DNA of 64,000 nucleotides from Salinimonas marina (lineage in GTDB: Bacteria; Pseudomonadota; Gammaproteobacteria; Enterobacterales; Alteromonadaceae): positions 3,656,501-3,720,500 of the forward strand of contig NZ_CP064795.1 in assembly GCF_015644725.1 (NCBI RefSeq), read 5' to 3'. The position numbers were made by a program, and so were the translations under genes. The notes below the pieces were generated by a model, which was given only the letters and a program-made list of their open reading frames with translations, was not told where the DNA came from and did no database searches. Shown in pieces: positions 9,240-21,816 of the stretch. The first letter of the stretch is position 1, and each line of letters opens with the position of its first letter.

Positions 9240-9797
9240 TTATCGGGCCGGCTTCAGCGTCAACCGGTTATTTTCGATGTGTAACTGCAAGGGTACACTG
9301 GAAAGCAAATTAATCGCGGTATTGGTGGTATCCAGCTGGTACACCGGATGCGTGTTCAGATAACCATTAATAAGGCTCATGACCTGACCGCTTACCGGGG
9401 CCAGATTGCCTTTGTAGCTGCCCGCATCGACACTGCTGTCGAGCAATTTCAGCGAACGCAGAAAAATCGCTTTTTTATCTTGGTCGTAATAAGGCTGTCC
9501 TTCCAACTGCAACCTAACCTTGGCGGGATAAGAAAACCCAAACGCACTTACCGTGGCGGTAGCCGCCGTCCCCAATTGCACAATTTCACGCCCTTCAGGT
9601 CCAATGACCACACTCATATCGTCTACGGTCATGGTGACCGGAATCCCCGCCACTCGCGCCTGCTTCTGCAAGTCGGTCAGCTCGTTATCAAGCAATTCTT
9701 CCAGTTCGCTCTGAGTAACCGAATAAGACGATAATTCCGAGAAAGTGGCACAACCACTCAACCATAGAATCAGCAAACCGAATATCAGATGTTTCAT
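9240..9797 (-). CDS. DUF1439 family lipoprotein (YceB-like)
   Basis: The 185-residue product has a lipoprotein signal with the lipobox LSGC and lipid-anchor Cys at 16. The rest resembles the DUF1439/YceB family of outer-membrane-directed lipoproteins, whose fold is of the lipid-binding tubular type: YSVTQSELEELLDNEL, a VDDMSVVIGPEGREI segment, and a C-terminal VPLQLHIENNRLTLKPAR. The function is unknown. It is a single gene convergent with the VOC gene. Confidence 0.8.
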   Translation of the reverse strand: MKHLIFGLLILWLSGCATFSELSSYSVTQSELEELLDNELTDLQKQARVAGIPVTMTVDDMSVVIGPEGREIVQLGTAATATVSAFGFSYPAKVRLQLEGQPYYDQDKKAIFLRSLKLLDSSVDAGSYKGNLAPVSGQVMSLINGYLNTHPVYQLDTTNTAINLLSSVPLQLHIENNRLTLKPAR

Positions 9798-9892
9798 GTG
9801 CGCGCGCCTTTCTTTGCCGGGTGATTACAATACAGTGTACTCATCCCGATAGATGATTACCACTGTCGCCAGCAAGCTGATAAGAAACAACA

Positions 9893-10396
9893 ATGCTGCG
9901 TGTACACCTATGGGGTGTGGTTATGGCTTTTGACGCAGCCGGCTTTCGCGGGGGCGCCTGAACAGGTCAACAAGCTCCTTGATGAGATGCATGCGGCGGC
10001 TGCGACGGTCTGTTTTGACCGTTATTTTGGTGTGTATGCCCCTGATGAGGTTTCTACCGGCACCGGTGTCAGCGACACCTGGACGCTGTATCAGTTTAGG
10101 TCCTATACACAGCCGGTCTTTGCTAAAGGCCAGGGCTGGCTTGACCTATCGGCCATGACAATGCTATTCAGGATAAGGCAGAGCTTCGATACACATCGTA
10201 CCGTGGCCTGGGGCCTGGTTTGGGAAAATCCTGAAAAAAAATGCAGGGCGCTATCTGAGGGAACCTGGGGCCGGGGTAGTAGAACACCAAGAGGGGGAGT
10301 TGGCAAATACAGCAATACCATTTGGCGATTCTGGTGCCAAATACTCTGGCGCAACAGGTTACGAGCCTTATTAAACAATCTCAGGGGCGGCGCTGA
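9893..10396 (+). pseudogene. Decayed NTF2/SnoaL-like exported protein
   Basis: Pieces of one NTF2-like (SnoaL/DUF4440-type) protein lie in order in different frames. Frame from 9893: a signal-peptide start, MLRVHLWGVVMAF. Frame from about 9924: LLTQPAFAGAPEQ, then a helix with HAAAATVCFDRYFGVYAPD and a WTLYQFRSYTQPVFAKGQGW segment. A third frame gives WFGKILKKNAGRYLREPGAGV. The last gives WQIQQYHLAILVPNTLAQQ and a stop at 10394-10396. The breaks include a T run, an apparent 7-base GGCCTGG duplication near 10210-10220 and an extra T near 10302. These lesions differ from the G/C-run losses elsewhere, so real decay is more likely. Confidence 0.6.
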
Positions 10397-10417
10397 ACCT
10401 GCGGGTAAGCATGGTTT

Positions 10418-10449
10418 CGGGCGCAACTACAGCGCAGCGCCCGGATTTT
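10418..10449 (+). terminator. Possible terminator after the NTF2-like remnant
   Basis: CGGGCGC and GCGCCCG form a 7-bp stem followed by GATTTTCT on the plus strand. The T tract is short, and the stem lies at the 3' end of the convergent OmpA-type gene, so it could serve either side. Confidence 0.4.
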
Positions 10450-10457
10450 CTAGCGTA

Positions 10458-11099
10458 TTAGGTATTTTCTTTGGTCAAAGGCTGAATTTCCAGCTCCACC
10501 CGACGGTTCTGCTGGCGGTTCTGAGCGCTGGTATTAGGCACTTTGGGCTGATATTCGCCCATACCCACCGTCGAGACCCGTTTTGGATTAACATTATAGC
10601 TGGTCAGCAGGTTTTTTACCGACTGAGCGCGCCGCTCTGATAACGACTGATTGTATTGCTCTGAGCCAGTGTCGTCGGTGTGACCTTTTATCAGCAGCAC
10701 CGTTTTTTCATATTCATTAACCACGGTGGCCACATCATTAAGTACCGGGTTGAACTGGGATGCAATAGACGCACTGTCGGTGGCAAAGGTGATATCGCCG
10801 GGCATGATCAGCTTCAGGTTGTCACCTTCTCGCACCACTTCGATGCCGGTGTCCGCCAACTCTTTACGCAGTGCTTCTTCCTGACGGTCCATATAGTTAC
10901 CAATCGCGCCCCCGGCGATGGCACCTACCGCCGCGCCCCAGGCATAACGGCTTTTATCGTTATCACCGGTGGCTTTTCCTAATAAAGCGCCCACTACGGC
11001 CCCAATCGCGGCCCCTTTTTGGGTGTTCGACGGATCATTTGCACAGCCGACCATGCCTACGCTCATTGCGACCACACCTGCAATCAGTGTTTTTTTCAT
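10458..11099 (-). CDS. OmpA family lipoprotein with glycine zipper (YiaD-like)
   Basis: This 213-residue protein has a lipoprotein signal with GMVGC and lipid-anchor Cys at 19, then a glycine-zipper segment (GAAIGAVVGALLG and GAAVGAIAGGAIG, about 28-70), and a C-terminal OmpA domain. That domain contains GHTDDTGSEQYNQSLSERRA and NRRVELEI, which bind peptidoglycan diaminopimelate in the family. It should anchor the outer membrane to the cell wall, as YiaD/Pal-like proteins do. It has its own promoter region of about 190 bases after the HD-GYP gene. Confidence 0.88.
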   Translation of the reverse strand: MKKTLIAGVVAMSVGMVGCANDPSNTQKGAAIGAVVGALLGKATGDNDKSRYAWGAAVGAIAGGAIGNYMDRQEEALRKELADTGIEVVREGDNLKLIMPGDITFATDSASIASQFNPVLNDVATVVNEYEKTVLLIKGHTDDTGSEQYNQSLSERRAQSVKNLLTSYNVNPKRVSTVGMGEYQPKVPNTSAQNRQQNRRVELEIQPLTKENT

Positions 11100-11123
11100 A
11101 ACATCCTCATTTATTGTCGATAA

Positions 11124-11150
11124 AAGAAAAAAGCGGCCTGCCGCTTTTAA
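11124..11150 (-). terminator. Rho-independent terminator after the HD-GYP gene
   Basis: AAAAGCGGC and GCCGCTTTT are complementary, and on the minus strand the stem is followed by TTTTTTC. It lies between the HD-GYP gene and the OmpA-type gene, both on the minus strand. Confidence 0.7.
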
Positions 11151-11286
11151 TGATTTCTTACCAAGGCTGCAAAAGTTATTCCAGTTGGTTTACCAAAGCC
11201 TTCTTAGTATAAGCCACCCAACCTGAACCTTAGCTAAACGCACAGCCTTTGGCTGTGGTAATGAAACGAGGCGGCGTTAACCTCTA

Positions 11287-12487
11287 CTAGACGGTAATAG
11301 AGCGCTCGAAAAAAGTATTAAAATCAATTTTATAGTCACTGGCCAGTACCGCTGAGTCGATAGCCAGACGGGTATCGGTAGCCAGATTGATATTTTTTGG
11401 CTCTAAAAAATGATCGCCGGTTAAAGAATAAAATACTTTAACCACCGGTCTTAATGGCGAAGCGTTTTGTTCGGCCACCATGGCCAGTTTGTTGTTCGAC
11501 AACTTAACCAGACTGCCCACAGGATAAATACCCATGCATTTAATAAACATCTGCACCAGATTACTGTCGAGTCTCTCGGGGCTTCGCTGAGCAATATTTT
11601 CATGGCTTTTTGACTGGGCATGCCGGGCTTATAACAGCGATCGGCCGTAAGCGCGTCATACATATCGGCAATCGCCAACATCCGGCCTTCCTTAGAAATC
11701 TGCGCACTGGTTTTGCTGGCCGGATAGCCTTTGCCATCTAATCGTTCGTGATGTTCACTGACTACATTTACCAGGGCTGGCGCGATGTTGGCGGCTTCCA
11801 ATGCTTCTACGCCAAACTGCACATGCTGCTTCATCACCCCATTTCATCGTCGGTGAGGCGTCCTGGTTTGTGTAAAATATCGTCGGGGATAAGGATCTTA
11901 CCCATATCATGTAAGAATCCTGCATAAGCCAGATCATTGACCTGAGCTTCCGTCATGCCCATAAACTGCCCGAAGTTGGCCAGTAAGATGGCCACGTTTA
12001 ACGAGTGCTCCAACAAGTAATCGTCTTTTTCGCGAATTTTGGTCAAACATAGCAGGGCATCAGGATTGCGTTCGATAGACTCTACCAGCTTGCTGGAAAA
12101 TTCCCGGGGGATAGTCTTATCAAACGGCAGGCCTTTTTGCACGGTGGCCAATAAGGATTTTTGTATCGCCTTGCCTTGGGCATGCAGTTTTTCTGCCCGC
12201 TGAATTTCTTTAAAAAAAGGAACTCTAGGTGGTTTTTCAGCTGGATCAGATGGCTCCTGGGGCGGCGGGGCCGTCGCTGAGGCGGGGCTCTCAGCGGCAA
12301 AGTTTTTGGCAATATCGACCACCAGCTTTTTCACGCCCTTCGCTTTCAGCATATCTACGATATTCTGCGAGGTGACCTTACCTTCAGACTTGATTTTAAC
12401 ACCACCGGCTTGCTCCACAATCCGGCTTACGTACATTCCCGGAGCAAGCTCTGAAATAGATATCGTCTTGAATGAGCTTTCTTTCAT
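11287..12487 (-). CDS. HD-GYP domain cyclic-di-GMP phosphodiesterase (two frameshifts)
   Basis: Three frames join into one protein of about 400 residues. The N-terminal part is a DUF3391 domain (ISELAPGMYVSRI...). The HD-GYP domain follows with HDMGK, HHERLDGKGYP and DMYDALTADRCYKP, the metal-binding and signature residues of enzymes that break down cyclic di-GMP. The breaks are at a four-C run (11837-11840) and a four-G run (11578-11581); one extra base in each gives DEMGVMKQHV and SEAPERLDSNLVQMF. The ATG at 12487 has AAGGA upstream; the TTG at 12499 is less likely. A role in biofilm or motility control is inferred from the family. Confidence 0.82.
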
Positions 12488-12552
12488 GAGTTCCTTCAAA
12501 AAGAAATAGTTAACCGCTAAAAATTACCGATCAGGCATAGCGCACAACAACA

Positions 12553-12903
12553 TTATGCCTGTAATTTATACAACAAGGTATACATATCTGGGCGCCATAA
12601 GTAGTCCGGGAGCACAACTTTGTGACCTTTTATTGCAACCCCTTCAGCCAGCAGCCGCTGACGCTGCTCATGCGCCTGCTCAGAGCCGGCAGCAAATGCA
12701 ATCGCCCCGGAGGCGCGCACCACCCGGTGCCACGGCAAACTGGCCTGCGAATGAGCTTTTAATACACTGCCCACCAGCCGGGCGCGGCCAGGCAACCCGG
12801 CCAAGTCCGCAATTTGACCATAAGAGACCACGTACCCCGAAGGTATCATCTCAATGGTAGCGACAATTTGCTGCCCAGGTGTCATATTAGGCATACTAGA
12901 CAT
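12553..12903 (-). CDS. Alkyltransferase-like (ATL) DNA repair protein
   Basis: This 116-residue protein is an MGMT-family DNA-binding domain in which the reactive cysteine is replaced: the motif reads PWHRVV at 57-62 in place of PCHRV. That is the hallmark of ATL proteins (YbaZ/Atl1). ATLs bind O6-alkylguanine without removing the alkyl group and pass the lesion to nucleotide excision repair. The winged-helix part (GYVVSYGQIADLAG, RLVGSVLKAH) is intact. It is divergent from the DTW-domain gene. Confidence 0.87.
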   Translation of the reverse strand: MSSMPNMTPGQQIVATIEMIPSGYVVSYGQIADLAGLPGRARLVGSVLKAHSQASLPWHRVVRASGAIAFAAGSEQAHEQRQRLLAEGVAIKGHKVVLPDYLWRPDMYTLLYKLQA

Positions 12904-12929
12904 ATGGTAAGTATAGCGAATAAAATTTA

Positions 12930-13509
12930 ATGCGCCCCTATTGTTCTACTTGTGATTTTCCCGTTTCTACCTGTGTCTGTAGTGCCATCGAAAGCATAAG
13001 TTGTCCGGTAAAACTCATCATCTTACAGCACCACAAAGAAGCAGGGCATGCGAAAAATACCGCCCGTCTGGTGCCGCTTGTTATCCCGGACACGCTGATT
13101 GTAGCGGGCAGCCAACCTGAAGACTTTTATCCGGCGCAGCAATTATGTGAACACTATCAAAGCGCGGTCATTTACCCTAGTCCCGGCAGTCAGCCCATTG
13201 AAAGTCCGGCTTTTACTCAGGCCCCCCAGAGCAACTGCTGTTTCTGGATGGCTCCTGGCGCCAGGCCTTCGGATTGTACCAACAACTCACCTGGCTGCAT
13301 CGGCTGCCCTGCTGGCATTTTGAGCAAGCCCCTGGCTCAGGCTATCGTATTCGCCATACCGACAAGCCCGATAGTCTGTCTACCTTGGAAGCGGTGGCCT
13401 ACTGCTTATCGCAAGGGTATCAGTGTCACAGTACCCCTTGTTAACCTTGCAACAGCAGATGCAACGATTTTGGCAAGGGCCTGTGAATCATCAGCGTAAC
13501 TCAAACTGA
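12930..13509 (+). CDS. tapT: DTW domain tRNA-uridine aminocarboxypropyltransferase (two frameshifts)
   Basis: The first frame gives the zinc-type start CSTCDFPVSTCVC and the HHKEAGHAKNTARL segment. After a six-C run (13222-13227) the continuation is in the next frame, with FLDGSWRQAF (the D-x-x-W motif) and DSLSTLEAVAYCL. After a four-C run (13434-13437) a third frame gives LLTLQQQMQRFWQG and stops at 13507-13509. One extra C in each run restores a typical DTW protein of about 190 residues. TapT/YfiP enzymes make acp3U in tRNA from S-adenosylmethionine. The 3' end overlaps the convergent membrane protein gene by 9 bases. Confidence 0.75.
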
Positions 13510-14442
13510 AACCAGCCACCAGAGCACCGGCACCGTAACACTCCAGAGCGCCAACGCCAGCTGCATGGAAAAGGATACCGGCTCGCACTGACAGCGCTGT
13601 AAGCCTTTCTTTTCTTTGCGTAACCGCGCCATGGCATGTTCCAGGGCATCTTTTCGGTACTTGGACTGGCGTTGCAGGTAATACAGTTTAGTGTCGATTC
13701 GTGATATTGCATGGTGCTGATAGGCCCGAGCTTTTTGCTGAGCCGAAAACAGCACATTGAAGGCCGTCAGAATCATTATGGCCAGCCCGGCACTAAACCC
13801 TACGCCTAATTCAGCATAGGGCAGATCGCCTGCCGCCGAAAGGGGTAACAGCAATAACAGGCTCATCGACGCCACCAGCAATATTTTCACCACATCACTG
13901 ACCTGCTGCTGACATTTCATAGTATGCAGCGAGTCGGGTGACTGGGTTAGAAAATGCCGGTATAAAAAACGCGCCAGGCTAATCCCCTGGAACATATACA
14001 GCCACGCCATAAATACACAACCCAACATGATCATACGCTGAATGGTTGCCGGGAGTAGGGAGTCGGGCAGACTGTCAAAGATCAATGGATAACAGATAAC
14101 CGCGGCGGTAAGCGCAGCAATGCAGTGGTTGCGCAATCGAATTTGTGCTCTTCGGCGAAAGGCTGCGAACTGACTCAGACTGTTTTGGTCCAGCAAGTAC
14201 CCCAACATCGCACTGTGGGCCTTGTTATGAACGATGAGCAGGGCTGCCCAGAAACAGGCCGTTAAAACAGCGAGCAGCGTTACCCCGTTCACCAGACTTG
14301 TCATCAGTACCTGACTGATAACCGGAGTATTGATGGTAGGTACAAAAATCGATTGTAAAACCGCAACTGCCACCGCATAGCCGAAGGGGGTCAGCCAAAT
14401 TGGCAGCGGTACGATGGTGTTCGACTGTATACTAAGCGTCAT
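13501..14442 (-). CDS. Hypothetical multi-pass membrane protein
   Basis: I do not recognise this 313-residue protein. It has about seven hydrophobic segments: two near the N-terminus, two in the middle (near ICYPLIF and IMLGCVFMAWLYMF), two more (VKILLVASMSLLLLLP and AGLAIMILTAFNVLF), then a long basic cytoplasmic-type stretch rich in Lys, Arg and Gln, and a final C-terminal helix. The ATG at 14442 was preferred because AAGG lies 5 bases upstream; an in-frame TTG lies at 14469. It is a single gene just downstream of the atp terminator. Confidence 0.65.
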   Translation of the reverse strand: MTLSIQSNTIVPLPIWLTPFGYAVAVAVLQSIFVPTINTPVISQVLMTSLVNGVTLLAVLTACFWAALLIVHNKAHSAMLGYLLDQNSLSQFAAFRRRAQIRLRNHCIAALTAAVICYPLIFDSLPDSLLPATIQRMIMLGCVFMAWLYMFQGISLARFLYRHFLTQSPDSLHTMKCQQQVSDVVKILLVASMSLLLLLPLSAAGDLPYAELGVGFSAGLAIMILTAFNVLFSAQQKARAYQHHAISRIDTKLYYLQRQSKYRKDALEHAMARLRKEKKGLQRCQCEPVSFSMQLALALWSVTVPVLWWLVSV

Positions 14443-14672
14443 CAGACCTTTTCCGTATGTTTGCGTCAAAGTCCTTTAACATTGTTGTGTTCTGCCTCGG
14501 GCAGTTATTATTATGTATCCGACCCTCAATGGTCAGAAGGGCGCTAGTGTACTTATTCCACTTTGGCACGCAATGTTTTTGTTTAACCGAACCCCTGAAT
14601 GAGTATGCAAATAAGCAATCAACGGACAATTATGGCTAACCGGCTGAACGGGTTAGCGACAAAACGACGCCC

Positions 14673-14702
14673 ATAAAAAAACCCGGCATTTGCCGGGTTT
14701 TA
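14673..14702 (-). terminator. Rho-independent terminator of the atp operon
   Basis: AACCCGGCA and TGCCGGGTT form a 9-bp stem with a two-base centre. On the minus strand it is followed by TTTTTTT. It lies about 23 bases after the atpC stop. Confidence 0.88.
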
Positions 14703-14724
14703 TCAAGCTTGCATACACTGAATA

Positions 14725-15141
14725 TTATTTACGCATCTTTTGAATCAATCGCAGTTGAGCAATTGCTTCTGCCAGCTCGTGAGCGGCCTGTGCGTAATTA
14801 AAGTCAGCGCCTGGGTTGGCGATGTGCTCTTCAGCACGACGTTTTGCTTCTTCAGCAGCCTGTTCGTCCAAATCTTCTGCACGGACAGCGGTGTCGGCCA
14901 AAACGGTTACATTGCCAGGCTGTACTTCCAGTACGCCACCGGCAATGTAAATCATTTCTTCTTCACCGTGCTGTTTGACCAAACGCACCATACCCGGTTT
15001 AATTGCTGTGATCAGGGGCGCGTGACCCGGGTGGATACCCAGTTCACCTTCACTGCCGGTCACCTGAAGCGTTTCAACACGACCAGAAAAGATTTTCTGC
15101 TCGGCACTTACCACATCCAGATGTACTGTCATAGCTGCCAT
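14725..15141 (-). CDS. atpC: ATP synthase epsilon subunit
   Basis: The 138-residue product is the central-stalk epsilon subunit of F1, which couples gamma rotation to the c ring and can inhibit hydrolysis. [17 protein letters not shown] opens the N-terminal beta sandwich, [19 protein letters not shown] is the conserved loop, and a C-terminal two-helix part rich in Ala and Glu follows. The ATG at 15141 has AGGAGG five bases upstream, so it is preferred to the ATG at 15132. It is the last gene of the operon, 65 bases after atpD. Confidence 0.95.
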   Translation of the reverse strand: MAAMTVHLDVVSAEQKIFSGRVETLQVTGSEGELGIHPGHAPLITAIKPGMVRLVKQHGEEEMIYIAGGVLEVQPGNVTVLADTAVRAEDLDEQAAEEAKRRAEEHIANPGADFNYAQAAHELAEAIAQLRLIQKMRK

Positions 15142-15206
15142 GTAAACCTCCTAAGGTAGGTAGTCAACGTAAAGACTGGTCGCCTGTTTTGAGACGACCT
15201 TCCTCA

Positions 15207-16604
<1,398 letters not shown>

Positions 16605-16625
16605 TTATCTTTTCTAAACCTTCGC

Positions 16626-17486
16626 CTACACCGCCGCGGCGCCGCTTACAATCTCACTGATTTCTTGTGTGATTGCAGCCTGACGTGCCTTGTTGTATAC
16701 CAGTTGCAGATCATCAATAAGATTGCCTGCGTTATCGGTGGCGGCTTTCATAGCCACCATTCGTGCGGCCTGCTCGGAAGCAGCATTTTCTACCACACCC
16801 TGATATACCTGAGACTCAATGTAACGAACCATCAGCGACTCCAGAATTTCTTTCGGGTCGGGCTCGTAAATGTAGTCCCAGCGATGCTGATAATTTTCGT
16901 CTTCTGACTTTGGCAAAGGCAGTAATTGATTGACCACTGGCGTTTGCGTCATGGTGTTCACGAAGTCATTAAATACCAGATAAATCCGATCTAACTTGCC
17001 TTCGTCGTATGCTTTAAGCATGACCCGAACCACACCCACGACATCACTTACTGTGGGGGCGTCGCCCATGCCCGATTCTGCCGCAAGCAAGTTGCCACCA
17101 AACCGTTTAAAAAAGGCACACGCTTTTGCGCCTAAGGCTGCAAAGTCGACTTCTACGTCTTTGTCTCTCCAGGATTTAATCTCCTGGGTAACACGCTTAA
17201 ACTCGTTGGTATTTAAACCACCGCAAAGTCCGCGGTCAGTAGAAATGACAATGTAGCCAACCCGCTTCACGTCACGCTCTTCAAGGTAAGGGTGACGGTA
17301 TTCGAGGTTACCGTTTGCAATGTGACCAATCACTTTAAGCATGTTCTGTGCGTATGGACGTCCGGTGGACATACGTTCCTGCGCCTTTTTCATTTTCGAC
17401 GCGGCAACCATTTCCATAGCACTGGTAATTTTTTGAGTATTTTTAATACTCCCAATCTTACCTTTTATCTCTTTACCGCTGGCCAT
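16626..17486 (-). CDS. atpG: ATP synthase gamma subunit
   Basis: The 286-residue rotor shaft of F1 has the conserved N-terminal coiled coil ([28 protein letters not shown]), the [11 protein letters not shown] motif near 80, and the C-terminal helix with [17 protein letters not shown]. It links c-ring rotation to conformational change in beta. Length is normal. It sits between atpA and atpD. Confidence 0.96.
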   Translation of the reverse strand: MASGKEIKGKIGSIKNTQKITSAMEMVAASKMKKAQERMSTGRPYAQNMLKVIGHIANGNLEYRHPYLEERDVKRVGYIVISTDRGLCGGLNTNEFKRVTQEIKSWRDKDVEVDFAALGAKACAFFKRFGGNLLAAESGMGDAPTVSDVVGVVRVMLKAYDEGKLDRIYLVFNDFVNTMTQTPVVNQLLPLPKSEDENYQHRWDYIYEPDPKEILESLMVRYIESQVYQGVVENAASEQAARMVAMKAATDNAGNLIDDLQLVYNKARQAAITQEISEIVSGAAAV

Positions 17487-17539
17487 GACTATCTCCCGTT
17501 AACCTAACGTTGTGCCGGCTTTGCAGCCGGCACTATCGA

Positions 17540-19081
17540 TTACCACGTTTGTGTTTCTTTGAATTTTTTCAAAGCATCACTTAATTGCGCAGCAATGTCG
17601 TCGTTGTAGTTACCAGACTCATTGATAGTGTTCATCAGCTCAGCGTGATCGCTGTTCATGTATGAATGCAGTGCAGATTCAAAATCAAGAATCTTGTCCA
17701 GTGCGACGTCTTTCAGGAAGCCCTTTTCAACGGCGAACAGAGACACACCCATATCAGCAATAGACAGTGGGGAATATTGCTTCTGCTTCATCAGCTCAGT
17801 TACACGTTCGCCGTGTTCAAGCTGTTCACGGGTTGCTTCATCAAGGTCAGAAGCAAACTGTGAGAACGCAGCCAGTTCACGATACTGTGCCAGTGCCAGA
17901 CGAATACCACCGCCCAGCTTTTTGATGATCTTGGTTTGTGCTGAACCACCTACCCGCGATACTGAAACACCGGCGTTAACCGCAGGACGAATACCTGCGT
18001 TAAACAGGTCAGTTTCTAAGAAGATCTGACCATCGGTGATTGAGATAACGTTGGTTGGTACGAACGCAGAAACGTCACCAGCCTGGGTTTCAATGATTGG
18101 CAGCGCGGTCAAGGAACCGGTTTTGCCTTTCACTTCACCGTTAGTGAATTTTTCAACAAAGTGCTCGTTTACACGGGCCGCACGCTCTAGCAGACGCGAG
18201 TGAAGATAGAAAACATCACCCGGATAGGCTTCACGACCTGGTGGACGTTTAAGCAACAATGAAATCTGACGATACGCCACGGCTTGTTTAGACAGGTCAT
18301 CGTAGATAATCAGAGCATCTTCACCACGGTCACGGAAAAACTCGCCCATGGTACAGCCTGAATACGGCGCCAGGTACTGCAATGCCGCAGACTCAGATGC
18401 TGATGCTGCCACCACAATGGTGTGCTCCATCGCGCCATGTTCTTCCAGCTTACGTACTACGTTGGCAATGGTAGAGGCCTTTTGACCAACCGCTACGTAC
18501 ACACATTTAATGCCTGTACCTTTTTGGTTGATGATGGCATCGACTGCCATAGCAGTTTTACCGGTCTGACGGTCACCGATGATCAGCTCACGCTGGCCAC
18601 GGCCAACCGGAACCATCGCATCAACAGACTTGTAACCAGTTTGTACTGGCTGGTCAACTGACTGACGTTCGATAACCCCAGGGGCAATCTTTTCAACCGG
18701 CTCAAAGCCAGCAGCATCGATTGAACCTTTACCATCAATAGGCTCACCCAGTGTGTTTACCACACGGCCAAGCAGGGCACGACCTACTGGAACTTCCAGA
18801 ATACGGCCGGTTGATTGTACTTTTGTTCCTTCGGTCAGATCCGCATAGGGACCCATCACAACCGCACCAACTGAGTCTCGCTCAAGGTTTAGTGCAATTG
18901 CATAACGACTACCAGGAAGCTCGATCATCTCGCCCTGTTTAACATCGGCAAGGCCATGAATCCGGATAATACCGTCGGTAACCGCAACGATAGTACCTTC
19001 GTTACGTGCTTCACTGGTTACATTGAACTGTTCAATTCTTTTTTTGATCAGTTCTGCAATTTCAGTGGAATTAAGTTGCAT
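17540..19081 (-). CDS. atpA: ATP synthase alpha subunit
   Basis: The 513-residue product is the same length as E. coli AtpA. It starts [19 protein letters not shown], contains the nucleotide-binding GDRQTGKT motif near residue 169, and the arginine-finger region [10 protein letters not shown] near 373. It forms the non-catalytic nucleotide sites of F1. The ATG at 19081 is the family start; the upstream in-frame extension into atpH is rejected. Spacing to atpH is 13 bases. Confidence 0.97.
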   Translation of the reverse strand: MQLNSTEIAELIKKRIEQFNVTSEARNEGTIVAVTDGIIRIHGLADVKQGEMIELPGSRYAIALNLERDSVGAVVMGPYADLTEGTKVQSTGRILEVPVGRALLGRVVNTLGEPIDGKGSIDAAGFEPVEKIAPGVIERQSVDQPVQTGYKSVDAMVPVGRGQRELIIGDRQTGKTAMAVDAIINQKGTGIKCVYVAVGQKASTIANVVRKLEEHGAMEHTIVVAASASESAALQYLAPYSGCTMGEFFRDRGEDALIIYDDLSKQAVAYRQISLLLKRPPGREAYPGDVFYLHSRLLERAARVNEHFVEKFTNGEVKGKTGSLTALPIIETQAGDVSAFVPTNVISITDGQIFLETDLFNAGIRPAVNAGVSVSRVGGSAQTKIIKKLGGGIRLALAQYRELAAFSQFASDLDEATREQLEHGERVTELMKQKQYSPLSIADMGVSLFAVEKGFLKDVALDKILDFESALHSYMNSDHAELMNTINESGNYNDDIAAQLSDALKKFKETQTW

Positions 19082-19094
19082 GCTCTTATCCCCG

Positions 19095-19628
19095 TTATGC
19101 TTGTAACGTATCGGCCAGACGTTCCAGTTTTGATTTAACTGAACCGTCAATTACTGTATCGCCAGCTTTTACTACAAAGCCAGCCACCAGGGCAGAATCT
19201 ACATTACAATTAAGCTTCACTTTACGTGCCAAACGTTCTTCTAATGTTGCCGATATTTGCGACTGTTGCTGAGCGGTTAGCTCAGTTGCTGATGTAATAT
19301 CCACCTCAATGACTTTGTCATAGTCGGCTTTAAATTTATCAAACAGTTCGCTAATGATTGGTAAGGCAACCAAACGTTCATTTTCTGCCAGAACCTTAAT
19401 CAGGTTCTGACCGTTTTGGTCGAGTTGTTCACCACACACATTGATAAATATCTCTGCCAGAGCCTCAGGGGCGATAGCACCAGTTAATACCTGGTGCATG
19501 TCGTCGTTCTGAGCTACCTGGCCAGCAAATACCAGCATATCTTGCCATTGGGCAACAGTGTTGTGCTCGACTGCGAAATCGAAAGCAGCTTTAGCGTAAG
19601 GACGAGCAACGGTTGTCAATTCAGACAT
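19095..19628 (-). CDS. atpH: ATP synthase delta subunit
   Basis: The 177-residue peripheral-stalk subunit joins F1 alpha to the b dimer. The N-terminal six-helix domain starts [16 protein letters not shown], and the C-terminal part has the family's [29 protein letters not shown]. It follows atpF by 14 bases. Confidence 0.95.
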   Translation of the reverse strand: MSELTTVARPYAKAAFDFAVEHNTVAQWQDMLVFAGQVAQNDDMHQVLTGAIAPEALAEIFINVCGEQLDQNGQNLIKVLAENERLVALPIISELFDKFKADYDKVIEVDITSATELTAQQQSQISATLEERLARKVKLNCNVDSALVAGFVVKAGDTVIDGSVKSKLERLADTLQA

Positions 19629-19642
19629 GGCTCATCTCCCTC

Positions 19643-20113
19643 TTAAAGCTCAGCGACAAGTTTTTCAACAATGTCGTTATGTGCTTGTGCATCAATTTCG
19701 CGCTGTAGGATTTGCTGAGCGCCGGCAACCGCCAGGGCAGCAACCTGCTTACGCAATTCCTCTTTGGCACGATTGCGTTCAGCTTCAATCTCGGCATAAC
19801 CGGAAGCGACAATTTTCTCGCGTTCGGCCTGGCCACGTTGCGTTTCCTCATCAACTAATTGAGAACCCCGCTTCTTGGCCTGTTCGATAATTTCAGCTGC
19901 CTGCGCTTTCGCCTCTTTCAATTGTTCCGTCGCTTTTTGCTGAGCAAGCTCTAAGTCTTTTTCAGCACGATCGGAAGCTTCAAGGCCATCGGCAATCTTT
20001 TTCTGACGCTCTTCAATCGCGGCCAATAGTGGCGGCCATACGTACTTCATGCAGAACCACACAAAGACGATAAACGCGATTAATTGACCTATTAGAGTGG
20101 CGTTAATATTCAC
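19643..20113 (-). CDS. atpF: ATP synthase b subunit
   Basis: The 156-residue product matches the E. coli b subunit in length and layout. One N-terminal membrane helix ([25 protein letters not shown]) is followed by a long charged coiled coil that forms the peripheral stalk dimer. It lies between atpE and atpH. Confidence 0.95.
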   Translation of the reverse strand: MNINATLIGQLIAFIVFVWFCMKYVWPPLLAAIEERQKKIADGLEASDRAEKDLELAQQKATEQLKEAKAQAAEIIEQAKKRGSQLVDEETQRGQAEREKIVASGYAEIEAERNRAKEELRKQVAALAVAGAQQILQREIDAQAHNDIVEKLVAEL

Positions 20114-20162
20114 AACCGCTCCTCCTCATAAATGTTCGCTAATAGACGGTAGTTTTTTAAAA

Positions 20163-20384
<222 letters not shown>

Positions 20385-20440
20385 TTACGTCTCCGATTTA
20401 AGTTAAATATTAAAGTTAAAAGTTAAAGTTGAAAATGCAT
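20385..20440 (-). promoter_or_regulatory. U-rich translational enhancer and ribosome binding site of atpE
   Basis: On the minus strand the leader contains three near-copies of TTTAACTT spaced a few bases apart, then CGGAGAC and the atpE ATG. This layout matches the known E. coli atpE initiation region, where a TTTTAACTG element upstream of GGAGAC raises translation of the c subunit. The role here is inferred from that likeness. Confidence 0.65.
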
Positions 20441-20489
20441 GGTACCAACTCACAACGCGCTGTGGCCCTGAGCTGATACCGGTACTTCG

Positions 20490-21392
<903 letters not shown>

Positions 21393-21417
21393 TCAGCGCC
21401 GGTTACTTAATTGTTTA

Positions 21418-21816
21418 TTATTGGCGATCATGTTGTTGAAGCAGGGCCAGCCAGTGGCTGACCGTGGCTACTGCAAAGCCGGCAAACAGTGCCAGCGGAC
21501 TGGCATTAAGCCAGTTAAATGCAATAACGAATAAAATAATACTTAGTGCCAGTTTAACCTTTGCTCCCTGGCTAAAACTTCGGGCAACCTGCTGATTATG
21601 CCGTGCCCCGGAAAATCTAAACGCGAAAATGGCAAAAACCATGTTGGGCAATAAGCTTATCAATGCCCCGAAAAATACCGATAACCCGATTTTTGTGTCT
21701 GTCACCAACCCGGCAATTATCGCGATGACCACGGTAACTATGGCCTGTACGGCTATTGCACGCTTGGCAATAGATTTTCCGGTGGCCGCAAGGTCAGTAC
21801 GACTGGTATTTCTCAA
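21418..21816 (-). CDS. atpI: ATP synthase protein I (non-ATG start)
   Basis: This small protein has four hydrophobic segments (AVQAIVTVVIAIIAG, GLSVFFGALISLLPNMVFAIFA, LALSIILFVIAFNWL, FAGFAVATVSHWLALLQ) and matches AtpI, an accessory factor for c-ring assembly. There is no ATG before mid-protein, so a TTG start is needed. The TTG at 21816 follows GGGCGGA at good spacing and gives 132 residues. The TTG at 21831 would leave almost no leader if the promoter at 21847-21874 is right. Confidence 0.8.
   Translation of the reverse strand: MRNTSRTDLAATGKSIAKRAIAVQAIVTVVIAIIAGLVTDTKIGLSVFFGALISLLPNMVFAIFAFRFSGARHNQQVARSFSQGAKVKLALSIILFVIAFNWLNASPLALFAGFAVATVSHWLALLQQHDRQ

Noticed and set aside
20397..20438. 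Tandem AAGTTAA repeats as a CRISPR or microsatellite
   Set aside because: Copies are few and irregular, and the position before atpE matches a translational enhancer.
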